64,000 nucleotides of DNA from Owenia fusiformis (taxonomy: Eukaryota > Annelida > Polychaeta > Sabellida > Oweniidae). Below, one piece after another: positions 24,061-35,331 of the stretch. A program made the position numbers and the translations under genes. Location: NCBI GenBank assembly GCA_903813345.2, contig CAIIXF020000008.1, positions 24,228,822-24,292,821 on the forward strand. The letters run 5' to 3'. The stretch's first letter is position 1, and each line of letters begins with the position of its first letter. The notes under the pieces are model-generated. The model was not told the DNA's origin. It was given only the letters and a program-made list of their open reading frames with translations, and did not search any database.

Positions 24061-25287
24061 TGGAGTGTACCAAGGGCCCAAGCAGCAGCAAGCATCTACA
24101 GTAACATCTATAACTAGCAGAATATCAAGTGACGAGCTGTCAATAGAGGATGCCACAACTGAAATAGGTAAACTTTTTGAGGAAGCAGCAACATCAACAT
24201 TTGGAATAATTACAAGGAAAATAAGACAATTAACTTCAAGATTACCTAAAAACAATGGTATACACCAGAATGTAGAGACAAAAGAAGAGACTATCAAAAG
24301 GCCAAGAGGAAGTTTTATTCAACAAAATCAGATAATACGAAAGACAATTTACTAAAAACAAGGACAGGATACAAGAAAGAAATACGTAAAGCACAGACTT
24401 TATTTAAAAGAAGAAAAATAAAAGAACTAAAAACATTGAAAAGTATTAACAATAGCAATGACTATTGGGCGATTATCAAGGAACCTAAGAAAAACAATTG
24501 CAAAGCATCAATGGACAGCTTATTACATTTCTTCAAATCTTTTAATAATAAAGAATTGGGTTCAATAGATAATCAGCAGAATTTTAATGAGTCACACCAA
24601 ATATCACTGAATTATGGAATAACTGGTAAAATATTGAATTGTATCAAAGATATATATTCTAATGCAAAATCATGCATTTCTGTTAATGAAGAAACATCTG
24701 AATATTTTCTATGTATGAATGGTTTGAGAACTGGCGAAATTTTATCTCCATTATTATTCTCATTATTTGTAAATGATATGGAAGACTTTATTGTAAATAA
24801 CCAAGGTTGTAAATATATGAAATTGCCTGAATGTATTGATTGCCTTTTTAAAATGTTTATCCTCATGTATGCTGATGACACTGTTATCTTATCAGAAACA
24901 AAGCAAGGTTTACAAAGTGGTCTTGATGCATTAAAATCATATTGCAAGCAAAATAAACTTGTCGTTAATGCTAAAAAGACAAATGTTGTAATATTTTCTA
25001 AGAAAAAAACAAAGAAACATTTAGATTTTTGTATGAACGAGAACAACTCAAAATTGAAGACTCGTTCAAGTTTTTGGGAGTCTGGTTCTCTTATAATGGG
25101 AATTTTCGCAAAAAATGTTAATTCATTATTACGAAATGCAGAAAATGCTATGTATGGTGTCTTAGGCAGATGTACAGAGATGGGCTTGCCAAAGCAATGC
25201 TCATGTGTGAAAAACTTCATTTAAAATATTGTAAATATATCTTGAGAGTTAAACGAGCAACACCATCATTTATGATATACGGTGAGT
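24061..25287 (+). pseudogene. LINE reverse transcriptase, degraded and internally deleted
   Basis: Several frames together give a non-LTR retrotransposon ORF2. Near 24260-24340 a Lys-rich linker (YTPECRDKKRDYQKAKRKF) precedes the reverse transcriptase. The main open frame is 24436-25224. It contains LRTGEILSPLLFSLFVND (family form GVKQGDPLSP..F..) and the catalytic MYADDTVILSE, with both aspartates present. The fingers between about 24590 and 24610 are deleted, so the FIDFxKAFD block is missing. After a frameshift near 25200 the frame reads KYCKYILRVKRATPSFMIYG. It ends abruptly at a CpG-rich insert. It cannot be active. Confidence 0.85.
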
Positions 25288-26250
25288 TATGCCTTGGTCA
25301 CATAGGCTCCGATTTTCACTGCGGCGCCCGGCCGATGAGTATTTTGTTCAAAATTGGCCGGCGAGCCCGGGCATCGTGCGGGCGCCGGGCGATGATCGCC
25401 ACTCATCGGCCGATTTTTAGACATCGTACGGGCGCCGGCAGAGTTTTATCGCGGAGATAAAAGTTGCCGATGTCTTGGCGATTTTTTCTCAACCAAACTC
25501 ATCGGTACCTACCCGGCCGTGTCCCGCCCGATCATCGTACGATTATCTTACGGCGCCCGGTGGCATCGCACGGTCATCTTTGGATTTTGCGTGCTGATTT
25601 GTTGGATAAATCTTAATAATGATTACTTATTAAGTGACATAAAGGTTTTAAAAATAATGAGGTAAGGAATTATAATTACTAAAATCATAAATGGAACGAT
25701 TAAGCTTACTGTATATAAAACAATGGCACACATTTGAATGGCTGGGTGGGTGGGTTGATCTAGTCGTTCTTATATTGACATTAATCGTGTATGTCTGTCA
25801 TACACATTGAATAGAGTGTTACATTTTTATGCGTTTATTCACTCATGCATATACCATTACAAATCATTTATTTTAAAAACCTTCGGAATGTTTTTGTGAG
25901 TACAGTAATTTCAAGGGTCGCAATTTTACTACGATTAATTAAAATTCAACACGTTTGAAATTAGAGTTGAATTATTTTATTTCCGGTTGATATAACGTCT
26001 TAGCGTTAGTGAAATCGAACGCGATTTCAGCTAATTGGTTAACATGATGTGATCATGAGTAGGTTATGTGAGTGGATGCACGATGGGATCGTGTTATTCT
26101 GCGAGTAGCAACCGAAGCGTTTATACACAGTTTTAGTTAATGTTGTAAGTTGTCATACAACCGATTCGAAAATTTAGTTTTATTGTTCGAGGAGGCATAC
26201 CTTTTTCCCTTTCGAAAGTCACAAAGATTTTGATCTGGGTTTTAACGGTG
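25288..26250. repeat. CpG-rich insertion splitting the LINE
   Basis: From about 25288 (CTTGGTCACATAGGCTCCG) to roughly 25590 the sequence turns abruptly GC-rich, with many CGGCGCCCGG, CATCGTACGG and CATCGGCCG words in both orientations that form interleaved short palindromes. The rest to about 26250 is AT-rich with no gene. LINE coding sequence stops before it and a more distal part resumes after it, so it was inserted or arrived with a deletion. Its right limit is approximate. Confidence 0.6.
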
Positions 26251-26570
26251 TCAGGTCGATAAACTAAAGTTTTTCAAATTTAGGATGTCAAATCATAATT
26301 TACCAATAGAAACTGGAAGGTATAATATAGCAAGACATTCAAGAATATGTACACATTGTAACAAATTAGGTGATGAATATTATTTTATACTAGGTATACA
26401 ATTCAACTAAGTAAATTTTTACAAAGCATTTTGAAAGGATTAAACTAAATAACTGCCATTAGATACTGTATCAATTTTATCAATTTTGTATTACATGTAT
26501 ATTGTATATGTATTTATACTCACAGGTGTGGGTAGAAATAAAATCTAAACAATCAAAACAATTAGTTTTT
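26251..26570 (+). pseudogene. LINE 3' end (C-terminal zinc motif and tail)
   Basis: The translation reads KLKFFKFRMSNHNLPIETGR and then ICTHCNKLGDEYYF. This corresponds to FTRLRISAHNLQIEQGRY..RLCVHC in the LINE at 52767-55078. The first two Cys of the C-terminal zinc knuckle remain, but the His has become Tyr. Downstream, CTCACAGGTGTGGGTAGAAA matches the 3' tail of the other LINE (CTCAGGGGTGTGAATGTACT), so both belong to one family. It is the distal half of the LINE begun at 24061. Confidence 0.8.
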
Positions 26571-27049
26571 AGAAAACAATTTTGAGCTATTTAAGCTGCC
26601 ATCGTTTGCTGGAAGTTACAATATAAAATAGGTGAGACTTAAAAATGACTAAAATTGCATATTTTTCCCTATTAATTGCAATACTTCTGAGATTAATACA
26701 GATATCGGCCTATAACCTTAGGATATTATTCATCTTTGGACTAGTAATGTGTGCTGTAGAGAAAGCAGAACAATAGCAACTATACCCTTTATGTTATGAA
26801 ATAGTTTTATAGTACCCCCTGAAATCGCAGGAATTGAAGTCCAATTCGGCCGTGAAAATTGTTTTTACCACTTTAAAGCCCATCATCTTATATTTTCTTA
26901 CACCTACTAGGTTACTCTAACATACTGCATTGCCAAAAGTTACTTGCAACCTTCCGGCAAAAGTGTGCCAGCATCTGAAATGTTTTGAGTCGATATGGTG
27001 TTTTAGGATCAGAAATAGAGACCGAACCCTTTTAATTAGGATTGTTCAC

Positions 27050-27230
27050 CTAATGCAACAAGAGCGTCTTCCCCATCTCCAGTCAGCATGGCGCTTCTTA
27101 TACACGTCTCAATATCATTGTTGATCAGACGTTCATACTCCTCAATTGTTGCTCTGATCTGCTGCCTGTTCTTCTTGCTGAGCACATGACGGAAACGCTC
27201 ATCGCTTGGAGTCAAGCCACCGTCACTGTC
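27050..27230 (-). CDS. Annexin exon, repeat 3
   Basis: The translation begins DSDGGLTPSDERFRHVLSKK and continues through QQIRATIEEYERLINNDIET to EDALVAL. The F..VL..R...Q.RA...EY......DIE..I......D..DALVA pattern is annexin repeat 3. The acceptor is TTCTTATTCAG in phase 0 and the donor is GTGAAC in phase 1. Joining to the next exon gives DALVALVQAIEDPVAFF, as expected. The loop that is normally KWGTDE reads GGLTPSDE and is about five residues longer, so the type II calcium site of this repeat looks lost. Confidence 0.9.
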
Positions 27231-27319
27231 CTGAATAAGAACGTTGGCCAACACTATGAACGTTAAACGCTCGGCTATCTATCAGAAGATTCACTTGCCT
27301 TTTAGCTGTGATTCAATGT

Positions 27320-28640
27320 CACTGGGGGGGGGGGGGGTATCGTGATGCAAAAACACGGTGTTTTTGCATCAAGATGGCCAGCCTTCCGGTGACAGATTTT
27401 CGAAAGATATTTTGTTTTCCAATTTAAGCCCATTTCTGGGACGAGTTCCTCAATCATCGAATACGTGCAGTACGATCTACAGTTTTAAAAATGACCTTAG
27501 TATTCATTTAGCATCATTGAGAAGCGACAAATTCACGAATTTATAGTTTAGCTCCAAGACTCTGTGACCCCCCCCCCCCCTCTACTAGACTAAACACCTT
27601 CTTACACCTTGACTAACGAATTAAGTTCCTCACTTTTGAAGCAAATACACCACGCCGAAGATGAAAAAACACCATTCTATATTTCATTTATTTTGTCCAA
27701 TGATGCAAAAGCACTAATTTATGACATAATGTAAACCATCATGGACTTTCATAGACTATAAATTCATTAATCGTATAATTTAAGAGGACCAGAAATCCCG
27801 AGAGGAACAAATATTTCATTACTGCAAACTGCCAACAAATCGCACCACTTTGGTTAACTTTGCCCCATGAAGTCCCATCGAGTTCCACTATGCCCGTCGA
27901 ATGTTTTCGCCCTCTGGGGCAAACATCCCTTTTTCAAATAAACGCCCATGGGCCTATTCGCGAGAAACTCCGGTATACCTGTACTGCTTAACCACTCTTT
28001 TTGCCGTTGTGATTCACGTAAACGTTATATCTGTATGCGTCTCATTCATGCACCACCCGAGAGGAACAAATATTTCATTACTGCAAACTGCCAACAAATC
28101 GCACCACTTTGGTTAACTTTGCCCCATGAAGTCCCATCGAGTTCCACTATGCCCGTCGAATGTTTTCGCCCTCTGGGGCAAACATCCCTTTTTCAAATAA
28201 ACGCCCATGGGCCTATTCGCGAGAAACTCCGGTATACCTGTACTGCTTAACCACTCTTTTTGCCGTTGTGATTCACGTAAACGTTATATCTGTATGCGTC
28301 TCATTCATGCACCACTAACACATGTAAAACATGAATATATATGTTTCTAATGTAATTCAATAATACATTATAAATTGGCGTTTTTCCATCAGCGCACTGG
28401 TGTTTTTGCATCATTGATAATAAACAGAGTGGTGTTTTTGCATCAAAAGTGAAGAACTAAAAAGGTGAATTCATCGCTTCTAGATGATGCTAGATTTTAA
28501 AATTTTAGATCGTGAGCTAACCACATGTATACGATTATTGAGGAACCCGTCCACGAAATGGGTTAAATTGTTAAAACAAATTATCTTTCGAAAACCTATC
28601 ACCGTGTTTTTGCATCACGATACCTCACAGCCCCAGTGAT
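27320..28640. repeat. Palindromic element with recurrent GTGTTTTTGCATCA motif
   Basis: The outer ends pair: CACTGGGG..ATCGTGATGCAAAAACAC at 27320-27357 with GTGTTTTTGCATCACGAT..CCCCAGTG at 28604-28640. The arms continue inward to about 27550 and 28440, including TTTTCGAAAGAT and the CATCATTGAGAAGCGA block. GTGTTTTTGCATCA or close variants occur five times. The loop holds a tandem duplication (27797-28315). Confidence 0.8.
27797..28315. repeat. Two adjacent, apparently identical 259-bp copies
   Basis: The copy at 27797-28055 is repeated directly at 28056-28315 with no difference that I can see by eye. It lies in the loop of a palindrome. The open frames across it include ones that run over the junction, but they have no known motif. 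Confidence 0.9.
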
Positions 28641-29790
28641 TGTATACTCAATATAAAGATTGGTGGTTTTCTAAAGTTTTACACTGAACGCCATTTAGAG
28701 CTGTGAAATGCATTATCTCAATAGACTTACAGAATCACTGGGCCTCACCTAGTTACCCAGACGATACGTCAGTGTATCATGGCGAAACAACTTCCGGGAT
28801 TTGGTTTCGGTGAGAAATTTTGATTTCTCGATTTACACGTACTAAACAGTCGATATGTTGTGATATGCGCAAAGCTCTATTTAGTGATATTTTCATTTCA
28901 AATATGGCGGCCAATCCAATGTCTGACAACCCTTACAAAGAATCTAGGCAGTGTGCAGTTTTACCTCTTGTGAAATAACAAGTGGAATTCAGTAGTTGTT
29001 TTGTGTTTTATTATCATTTTGCATCGTAATTATATGTGATGTTGTGTTAAAATGTCAGCAGAAATACATATCCATTGATAATCGAGTGAATTAGATAACA
29101 GATTTTTCGAAAACCCGTCTCCTGCTAAGAGTGTAAAAACTTGTATTAACACGCTCAAAAGTGCCAATGTGCACATCAATGTCAAGCTGAATCAATGTTG
29201 TGTCAAAAACAGGTACCTGATCTACTCAAAACAGCGTGTCATTCAAGTATACACGCTGAGCAAATACGGCGAAATGATCTGAATCTGAGCTAGTAATGTT
29301 TGCTCCGTTCTTCGTCATAAGTGTTCATCAGACTTGACGCATGCTCAGGAGAAAACCATCAACCAATAACGTTTGTAAATCAATTTTGCGCATGCAATTT
29401 TATATTTTGCGTATTTATAAACGAACCAATTTGAGATAGCCCGATATTAGTCGGAGAAATCTGACGATGTACGAAACTCACTTCAAAAAATCAGATGCGG
29501 ACTGACGGCGTATTCTACTATGCTGGGATCTAAGATTTTTTGTATAGATAAAGTCTTTTATGATCTTTCGAATGAGGTAAGTCTCAAGATCGAGAGACAA
29601 TCGTATCAACGAAAAATTTAACATGCGCAGAAGTCCCATTTTCGTTGTACCATATTGACTGTAAAGCAAGGCCCGGAGTTAAGGAAGATAGTCTAGTTTG
29701 AGAATGCGTTGATGGTTTTAGGTTTGGTATGTTAATGAAGACGCAATTCATATGTTTAGTTCCTCGCTTTTGTTACACTGACGAACGACC

Positions 29791-30887
29791 AATGTTAGGT
29801 AAGTCCTGACGAACCATTTTAACATTGTACATTATATTAGGTAACAACCATGAATTTATAGTTAAAGTTATAGTTGTAGTTAAACTGTATAAGTGGTTAA
29901 TTTGCCCAGACATTTAATTTTCCGATTTCCGATTTATGCTCAGTGTCGGAAAATTAAATGCCGGAAAGATATCATCTTAAAATCAATTTACAATTGTGAA
30001 TTGAAGCCGTCGTGATAAGAATCAAGTCAAGCTATGAGACTGGCATGATAGTTTCGGCGCTAAAAATAAATCCCTTGTAATTAACCAATCAGCAGGAGGC
30101 CTAGGAAATAAAGATTAAACAAACAAACTAACGTGTCACATAATTCCTCTCAAAAACGCAATCAAAACATTTAATCCTTTAGCATTTCCCTCGCTTATAT
30201 CTGTCTTCAAGTGTCAGCCAAATGTCATTGACATACGTTAGATAATTACTTTCAAAAACTTAATCAGAAGCATTTTAATCCTCATGTTACCTGTACATGT
30301 CAGTTAAACAAATCTAAAAAGCTTTTGATGCTTTGAGAAATAAACACCGATTGACCATTGATCACTAATTAAAAATAATATGTCGCCATTTCTTGACGGT
30401 TTCTCTACTGAATAAAATTGGGACGATTAATTTCAAATACACCAACATTCACCTTGGACTTGGTTGCATACTTCTACTGAATAAACAAATTGGATGTTTT
30501 TGGATCAGTTAAATACAAAAATCAACTTAGGTAAGTCCTTGTCTTAGTAGCGCAGTCAGATTTCCCTTTGATAGTTTATCTTTTTCAGGAAAGCAACAAA
30601 CTTGGCACAGTTGTAGAAACATATGATCTGAATGAAAAATGATTTCGGGGCAAGTGATTCGGGGTGGTCTTCATGGATTTTAAGCCTCTGACCCCCACCC
30701 CTATCAGGCGGGGAGGGGGTACATTATAACAAAATAAATAAAAATAGTTTTAAAGTACCAGTTTATTTCTTTAAATGACTTCATTTGGTGATTGCTTTGA
30801 GCCTTGAAATTGAGAAAAACATCTTTTAGAAGTGGTGTTTAGGAAAGAAAATACATTTTGACCCAATTACCTAGTGTGAATTCATCT
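29791..30887. other. Loop of inverted repeat, left part, no gene seen
   Basis: AT-rich sequence. Near 29890-29960, TAAGTGGTTAATTTGCC and AAAATTAAATG.CGGAAA motifs resemble ones near 14035-14210, where they also occur in both orientations. They may mark old copies of one small repeat. Confidence 0.3.
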
Positions 30888-31915
30888 TTCTCACGCCCGG
30901 TGATCGTGAAAATGGGACGGAGGGGGGGAGCAGGCAATTTCCGCTAGAAAATTCAACAAATCTGGTAAAATTATTTGTTCAAGACAGAGTTTACGATTGA
31001 ATTGCAAATTGAATAAGCGCACGGTATGATAAAAATTGTTAGGTATTCTAGGATTATTTTTCAACCGATACTCTTTTAAGATATAAGATCTATTAAAAAA
31101 GGCGCAACGCAACCAACGTGCAAAAGTCAAAGTTTTTGCTATAAATCAAGCAACAATGGACTACACGACCTGTAATAAATACTTGTAAGTGATGTTATCA
31201 TAACTAAATTAATGTCTTTGCTGAATTTATAAAATATGTTTCCATACGTAAAATAAAAAATAATCGAAAATAATTAAAATGGGACGGAGGGGGGGGAGGG
31301 GACGGAGGGGGGGAGTAATAATTCTATAAAGTGAAACAACTTCACACGAATTCTTGTATTTGAAAAATGAACTCATTAACTTAGTAAGAAACTGGATGAT
31401 ATACCCCTGGAAACTGAAAAAATGGGGACATTTGGAGTAAAAGGACTTAAAGTCGCGAAACATCTCTAATCATGTCTTATATACATATTGCTCCCACCCT
31501 CCGTCCCCTCCCCCCCCCCCGTCCCAAATTCAATATTTTCGATTATTTTTTATTTCACATATGGAAACTTATTTTATAAATTCAGCAATGACATTAATTT
31601 AGTTATGATAACATCACTTACAAGTATTTATTACAGGTCGTGTAGTCCATTGTTGCTTGATTTATAGCAAAAACGTTGATTTGTGCCTGTTGATGGCCTT
31701 GCGCCTTTTTTAATAGATCTCATACCTTAGATGCAGAAAAAATCCCAGAAAACCTTACATATTCTACCATACCGTGCGCCTATCCATTTAGCAATTCAAT
31801 AGTAAACTTTTTCTTGAAAAAATAAATCTTCCAGATTTGTTGAATTGCCTAGCAGAAATTGCCTGCTCCCCCCCCCCTCCGTCCCATATTCACGATCACC
31901 GGGTGTGTTTCTAAG
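30888..31915. repeat. Fold-back element with GGGACGGAGGGGG blocks
   Basis: The outer ends CACGCCCGGTGATCGTGAA..GGGACGGAGG and the inverted copy at 31880-31915 pair. The CAGGCAATTTCCGCTAG block, the AATCTGG..AATT block and the GCGCACGGTATG block also pair inward towards about 31400. Inner G-run and C-run blocks (31285-31315 and 31496-31525) pair as well. It lies inside a larger inverted repeat. Confidence 0.8.
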
Positions 31916-32874
31916 GGTCAAATATGGGACATGAAGTACTGTATTTCAAGAATGTGATTTATCATCCTGAAAAAATTCATACTAATAGAGGACAAACACT
32001 TTTAATTAAGTTGGGGATAATGAAACAGGATTTAGGTTTTCGTATACATTAAACAAACTTCATTTTTATATCACATTGATTTACGTTTCAGGATATATGT
32101 TATTGTTCTATACATTTGTTGTTATCATTTCTATTCTTTGTTCTTCTTTAGTTCACTTGCACTCGTGCGTGATATCATTCATAAATAACAATAAAATCTT
32201 GGCTCTTTTCATATTGTTATGTCTTTTCTATCAGGAAAGTTCCAATTCCCAAAAAGGAGGATTTTTAAGTCCAGTATATTCTACTTTATGACTTAATCTA
32301 CTTGCCTTTCTATTGGTTCAAATGTTGGTTCCTTATGGTAACCAACATTTACCTCCTTTTAGAGGAGTTGTAGGAAGTCCAGTAGATTTAATTTGATATT
32401 ATCTTTAATTTGTTCATTATTGGTTCATTTATTTGGTAATTATGGGAAATTATTATTCACCTCCTTTTTGGAACCTTCCCTGTGGAACTTTCCATACGTT
32501 GAGACTATTCTTTAGTATCATCTCAGAAAATCATCCTTAGAACAGTTTTTATCAACGATCACGACACAACGTAGGGAAATATGTAAAATATTGTACTTGG
32601 ATTGAATTTTTACTTGGAGTATAGAAAATAAACTTTTAGGCCGTTTACTTACTTTTCACGTTACTTCATTAGAACCTGGAATAAACTCTCAAATATGACC
32701 CTCACGTTCATTCCAAATGGTAGAAAATACCTATTAAGGTAACCCCATCAGCTGAAGCTGAGATAACGAATCTCTTTACTTGATGTATTCGACTCGATTT
32801 TTATACATGTTACCGGGCCTAGTATGGCTACATATGTCCATGACATTCCACAGATCAACTTTCTCTATAATAGT
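31916..32874. other. Loop of inverted repeat, right part, no gene seen
   Basis: AT-rich sequence. The short open frame at 32076-32291 encodes a hydrophobic, Cys-containing peptide without a known motif and is not supported as a gene. Confidence 0.3.
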
Positions 32875-33516
32875 ATTCATTCGTCAGTGTAATCAAAGCT
32901 CTACGTCAGTGTAATATTGGCAATATTCATACCGATCGTCATAACAAAAGCGAGGAACTAAATAATATTATATGTGAATTGCGTCTTCGTTAACAAACCA
33001 AACATAAATCCACCAGCACACTCTCAAACTAGACTATCTTCCTTAACCTTGAGCCGAATTATTATCCACAGCTTGACTTATACGTAGATGTAAATCGAGA
33101 GATAAAAATATCTGACCGAATTCAAATTCTGGTAGTTGTTCCGCCATGATACACTGACGTATCGTCAGGGTAACTAGGTGAGGACCAGTAAGAATATGAC
33201 TTATACGATTTATAGTCCGTTTCAATGAGAAAACCACACAATCATGGTAAAGTAGTTTGTATTGGAGGTAAGTGTATTATTTTGGGTAAGGCCATGATTA
33301 TAATAAAGCCGGATTATCATATTTTATCATCGATGAAACGTACTTGTTTTCCAAAAGGCCCAGGTACCGGTGTCTTCTGTGATTTTCTATCCATTCAATT
33401 TCTATGTGTTTTGTAATTGTCTTTACCGTTAAGTTGTCTCCAAAGTGATAAGCCGAGTACACAGGTTATAGCTAGCAAGTAAAAGAAGAATATGACTGGG
33501 CTATGAGGGTACCTAC

Positions 33517-33677
33517 CGTCATACTACAGAGAAACATGCACTTTGCGTCCTCCGCTGCCTCTGCCCAGTCTACCCTACTCCCTGGGTCCCGTTCAGCCTG
33601 GACGATAATCCGCAGGAGCTCCAAGTAATCTGCGCTTGTATCACCTTGGATGTCATGCATTAAGTGTCGACTGTACT
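33517..33677 (-). CDS. Annexin exon, end of repeat 2 and start of repeat 3
   Basis: The translation begins YSRHLMHDIQGDTSADYLEL and continues LRIIVQAERDP to AEAAEDAKCMFLCSMT. DI.GDTS.DY...L..I.QAERD is the end of annexin repeat 2 and its linker, and AEEDAK.. opens repeat 3. The acceptor reads TTTTGCATTGAAG and needs the last A of the previous exon, giving a Lys codon and KKYKEKYSRHLM, as in the family. The donor is GTAGGT in phase 0. The Asp of GDTS is at the position that completes the calcium site of repeat 2. The Cys-rich CMFLCSM end differs from the usual ALYEAGE. Confidence 0.88.
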
Positions 33678-34388
33678 CTTCAATGCAAAATAGGATCATA
33701 CTTTTTATATTTAGATTTTGAATTGAGACTTCAATAGTTTAAAAATACCATACTGGTACTATAGTTTGTCTCAATTGACTAATCGGGTTGAACTGCTTAG
33801 TGAGTGTTGTTTTATGTGTTGGTTTTGTGTTCCAAACCATTATAATGGTGACCAAATCATCACTCGTAGTGTGGGAGGGGGGGGGGGCATTTGATCAAAA
33901 CTATTTTAATTGGTGATACCAGCATATTCATTGGCTTTTTATGCTTTTTGGAAAAGATTCTATCAAACCGAACTGTGCATATGTACTGTAAATACATGCA
34001 TTAAAGCTTAACTAAGGCCTTTATGCAATTTTTGTTAAGTACTGTTAGGGTGGTCCAAAAAGGGTAAATAAGGGTAAATAGTCATATGATTTTTTAAATA
34101 TTTTCCACTTAATTTTACCTCTCCCAAATGACCCTTCAAGTTTGACAATTTGGCATAAAATCGAAAAAAATTCATTTTCTAGGTTCAAACAAAAGTTTAA
34201 ATGGCATACAACACTAAGAAGTATTTAAAAATATCTGCTGACTTTGCCTGAAACTATAATATGAAGATTTTAATTTATTGTTGGACAAAAGTACAACGCT
34301 TCCTAAAATGGCAATCTCTTATCTTTCAAATGAAACTAAAATAAAGGTAAACACCTTTCTATAACTGAACCTATGCTCTCACCCCCCT
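33678..34388 (-). other. Annexin intron, left part
   Basis: Non-coding. A G-run lies at 33878-33889. No repeat limit is clear until the element beginning at about 34389. Confidence 0.4.
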
Positions 34389-35174
34389 ATCACACCAAAC
34401 TAGTTCTTACCCGTTCTTGCCAGTCCTACGAAAACGTCCTAAAACGGGCTCAATCTGGCTGTGGTCGGGAAATATGTCTGAAATAATTAGCTTCTTCGTT
34501 CTTAAACAGTCTTCAATACGTCCATCTCGTTCGCAGTTCGTTCAGGTCGCACCACGTCGGTGTGCAACGTAGTAGAACGCGTCCCTTAGTCTAGAAGGTC
34601 AACATGACCTGATTACAGAACGGTATGGTCGCCATCGAACTTTGAATCGATTCAAAATTCTAATATCACATTCCCGTCTGAGAACGTTCATAAAGTTCGT
34701 AAATAGACGTTAGAAAGTTGCAGCTACGTTCATTCAGTTCGCACACAGTTTAAGACCAGTTTTGAAGAACGCAGTGGCAACTTGTTTGGTGTGATAGCTA
34801 TATTTTTGCTAACTCGTTCATCAGCAGTGTTAAATACGTTCTTAATCAGTTTAAACCCGTTTGCAATTAGTTCTACATCGTTCTCAACACGTCCTCGGAC
34901 AGTTCAACTCGTTGTTAAAACGTCCCTAGTAGGACGGTTCCGATCGTAGTACGTCCAGCTCGTCGTTGGTACGTTGTCACTCGTTCTAATTGTAGAACGT
35001 GACGACCACGAAAACATTTTGAGCATTGTCTAAGTTCTAGAGGACCTACCCGTTCGAGTACGTTCGATGAAGTTTGTAAATAGATCCCAAACGGTTCTTA
35101 GTAGGTCCAGTCCGTTCGTACACAGTTGAAGCCCGTTTTCGAGAACGTAGTGAGAACTAGTTTGGTGTGATAGT
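34389..35174. mobile_element. Element family C, copy 1
   Basis: The element runs from TATCACACCAAACTAGTTCT to the inverted GAACTAGTTTGGTGTGATA, about 785 bp. Inside, GTTC, GTTT, GTCC and GTTG tetramers recur about every 10-11 bases over long stretches. There is no transposase frame. A second full copy in opposite orientation and a partial third follow. Confidence 0.75.
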
Positions 35175-35331
35175 AGGGTTACAAAGATCACACCGGAATA
35201 GCCTGACAATTGTAAAGTCAGATACCGTATTCACAAATGGCGGACATAACCGTTGCTTCAAAGTTTATTCACTTGGTTTCAGTTTGGTGTGATAGTAGGG
35301 TAACCCTACGTAGTGAGAACTAGTTTGGTGT

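Larger units (their letters stand above)
21085..26985. repeat. Multi-kilobase imperfect palindrome with nested insertions
   Basis: The turn is near 22720. Sequence at 21440-22700 pairs with 22740-23912; for example GATAGAAAGCGAATCAATGC pairs with its complement near 23895-23912, and the AATTTCTGATTCTGCCTC block near 22140 with its complement near 23300. Outer arm 21085-21430 pairs with about 26645-26985, including GGCACACTTTTGCCG and TTCCTACGATTTC. About 2.7 kb inserted into the right arm (23913-26645) breaks the symmetry and is a degraded LINE plus a CpG-rich segment. Confidence 0.8.
20994..27049 (-). other. Annexin intron, about 6.1 kb, filled by an inverted repeat
   Basis: The intron between the third-repeat and fourth-repeat exons is almost wholly occupied by the inverted repeat at 21085-26985 and the LINE and CpG-rich sequence nested in it. 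No further annexin exon is needed between its flanks, since the phase and protein order are continuous. Confidence 0.75.
28735..33195. repeat. Inverted repeat, outer arms about 28735-29790 and 32875-33195
   Basis: GGCCTCACCTAGTTACCC and GTATCATGGCG near 28740-28790 reappear inverted near 33140-33190. The ACTAAACATATGAATTGCGT and AAAGCGAGGAAC blocks near 29740-29780 reappear inverted near 32945-32990. The right arm lacks much of the middle of the left arm. Between the arms are AT-rich sequence and the nested fold-back 30888-31915; I see no gene there. Confidence 0.7.
27231..33516 (-). other. Annexin intron, 6.3 kb, with two inverted-repeat systems
   Basis: It contains the palindrome 27320-28640, the inverted repeat 28735-33195 and the fold-back 30888-31915 nested in the latter. 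Phase and protein sequence are continuous across the intron. Confidence 0.75.

Noticed and set aside
24612-25220. A 202-codon minus-strand open frame over the LINE
   Set aside because: It is antisense to the reverse transcriptase, whose catalytic YADD and LSPLLFSLF blocks are on the plus strand. AT-rich codons make the shadow frame open.
27901-28250. Open frames of 71 and 100 codons across the 259-bp duplication
   Set aside because: They depend on the duplication junction, show no motif, and lie in the loop of a repeat in an intron.
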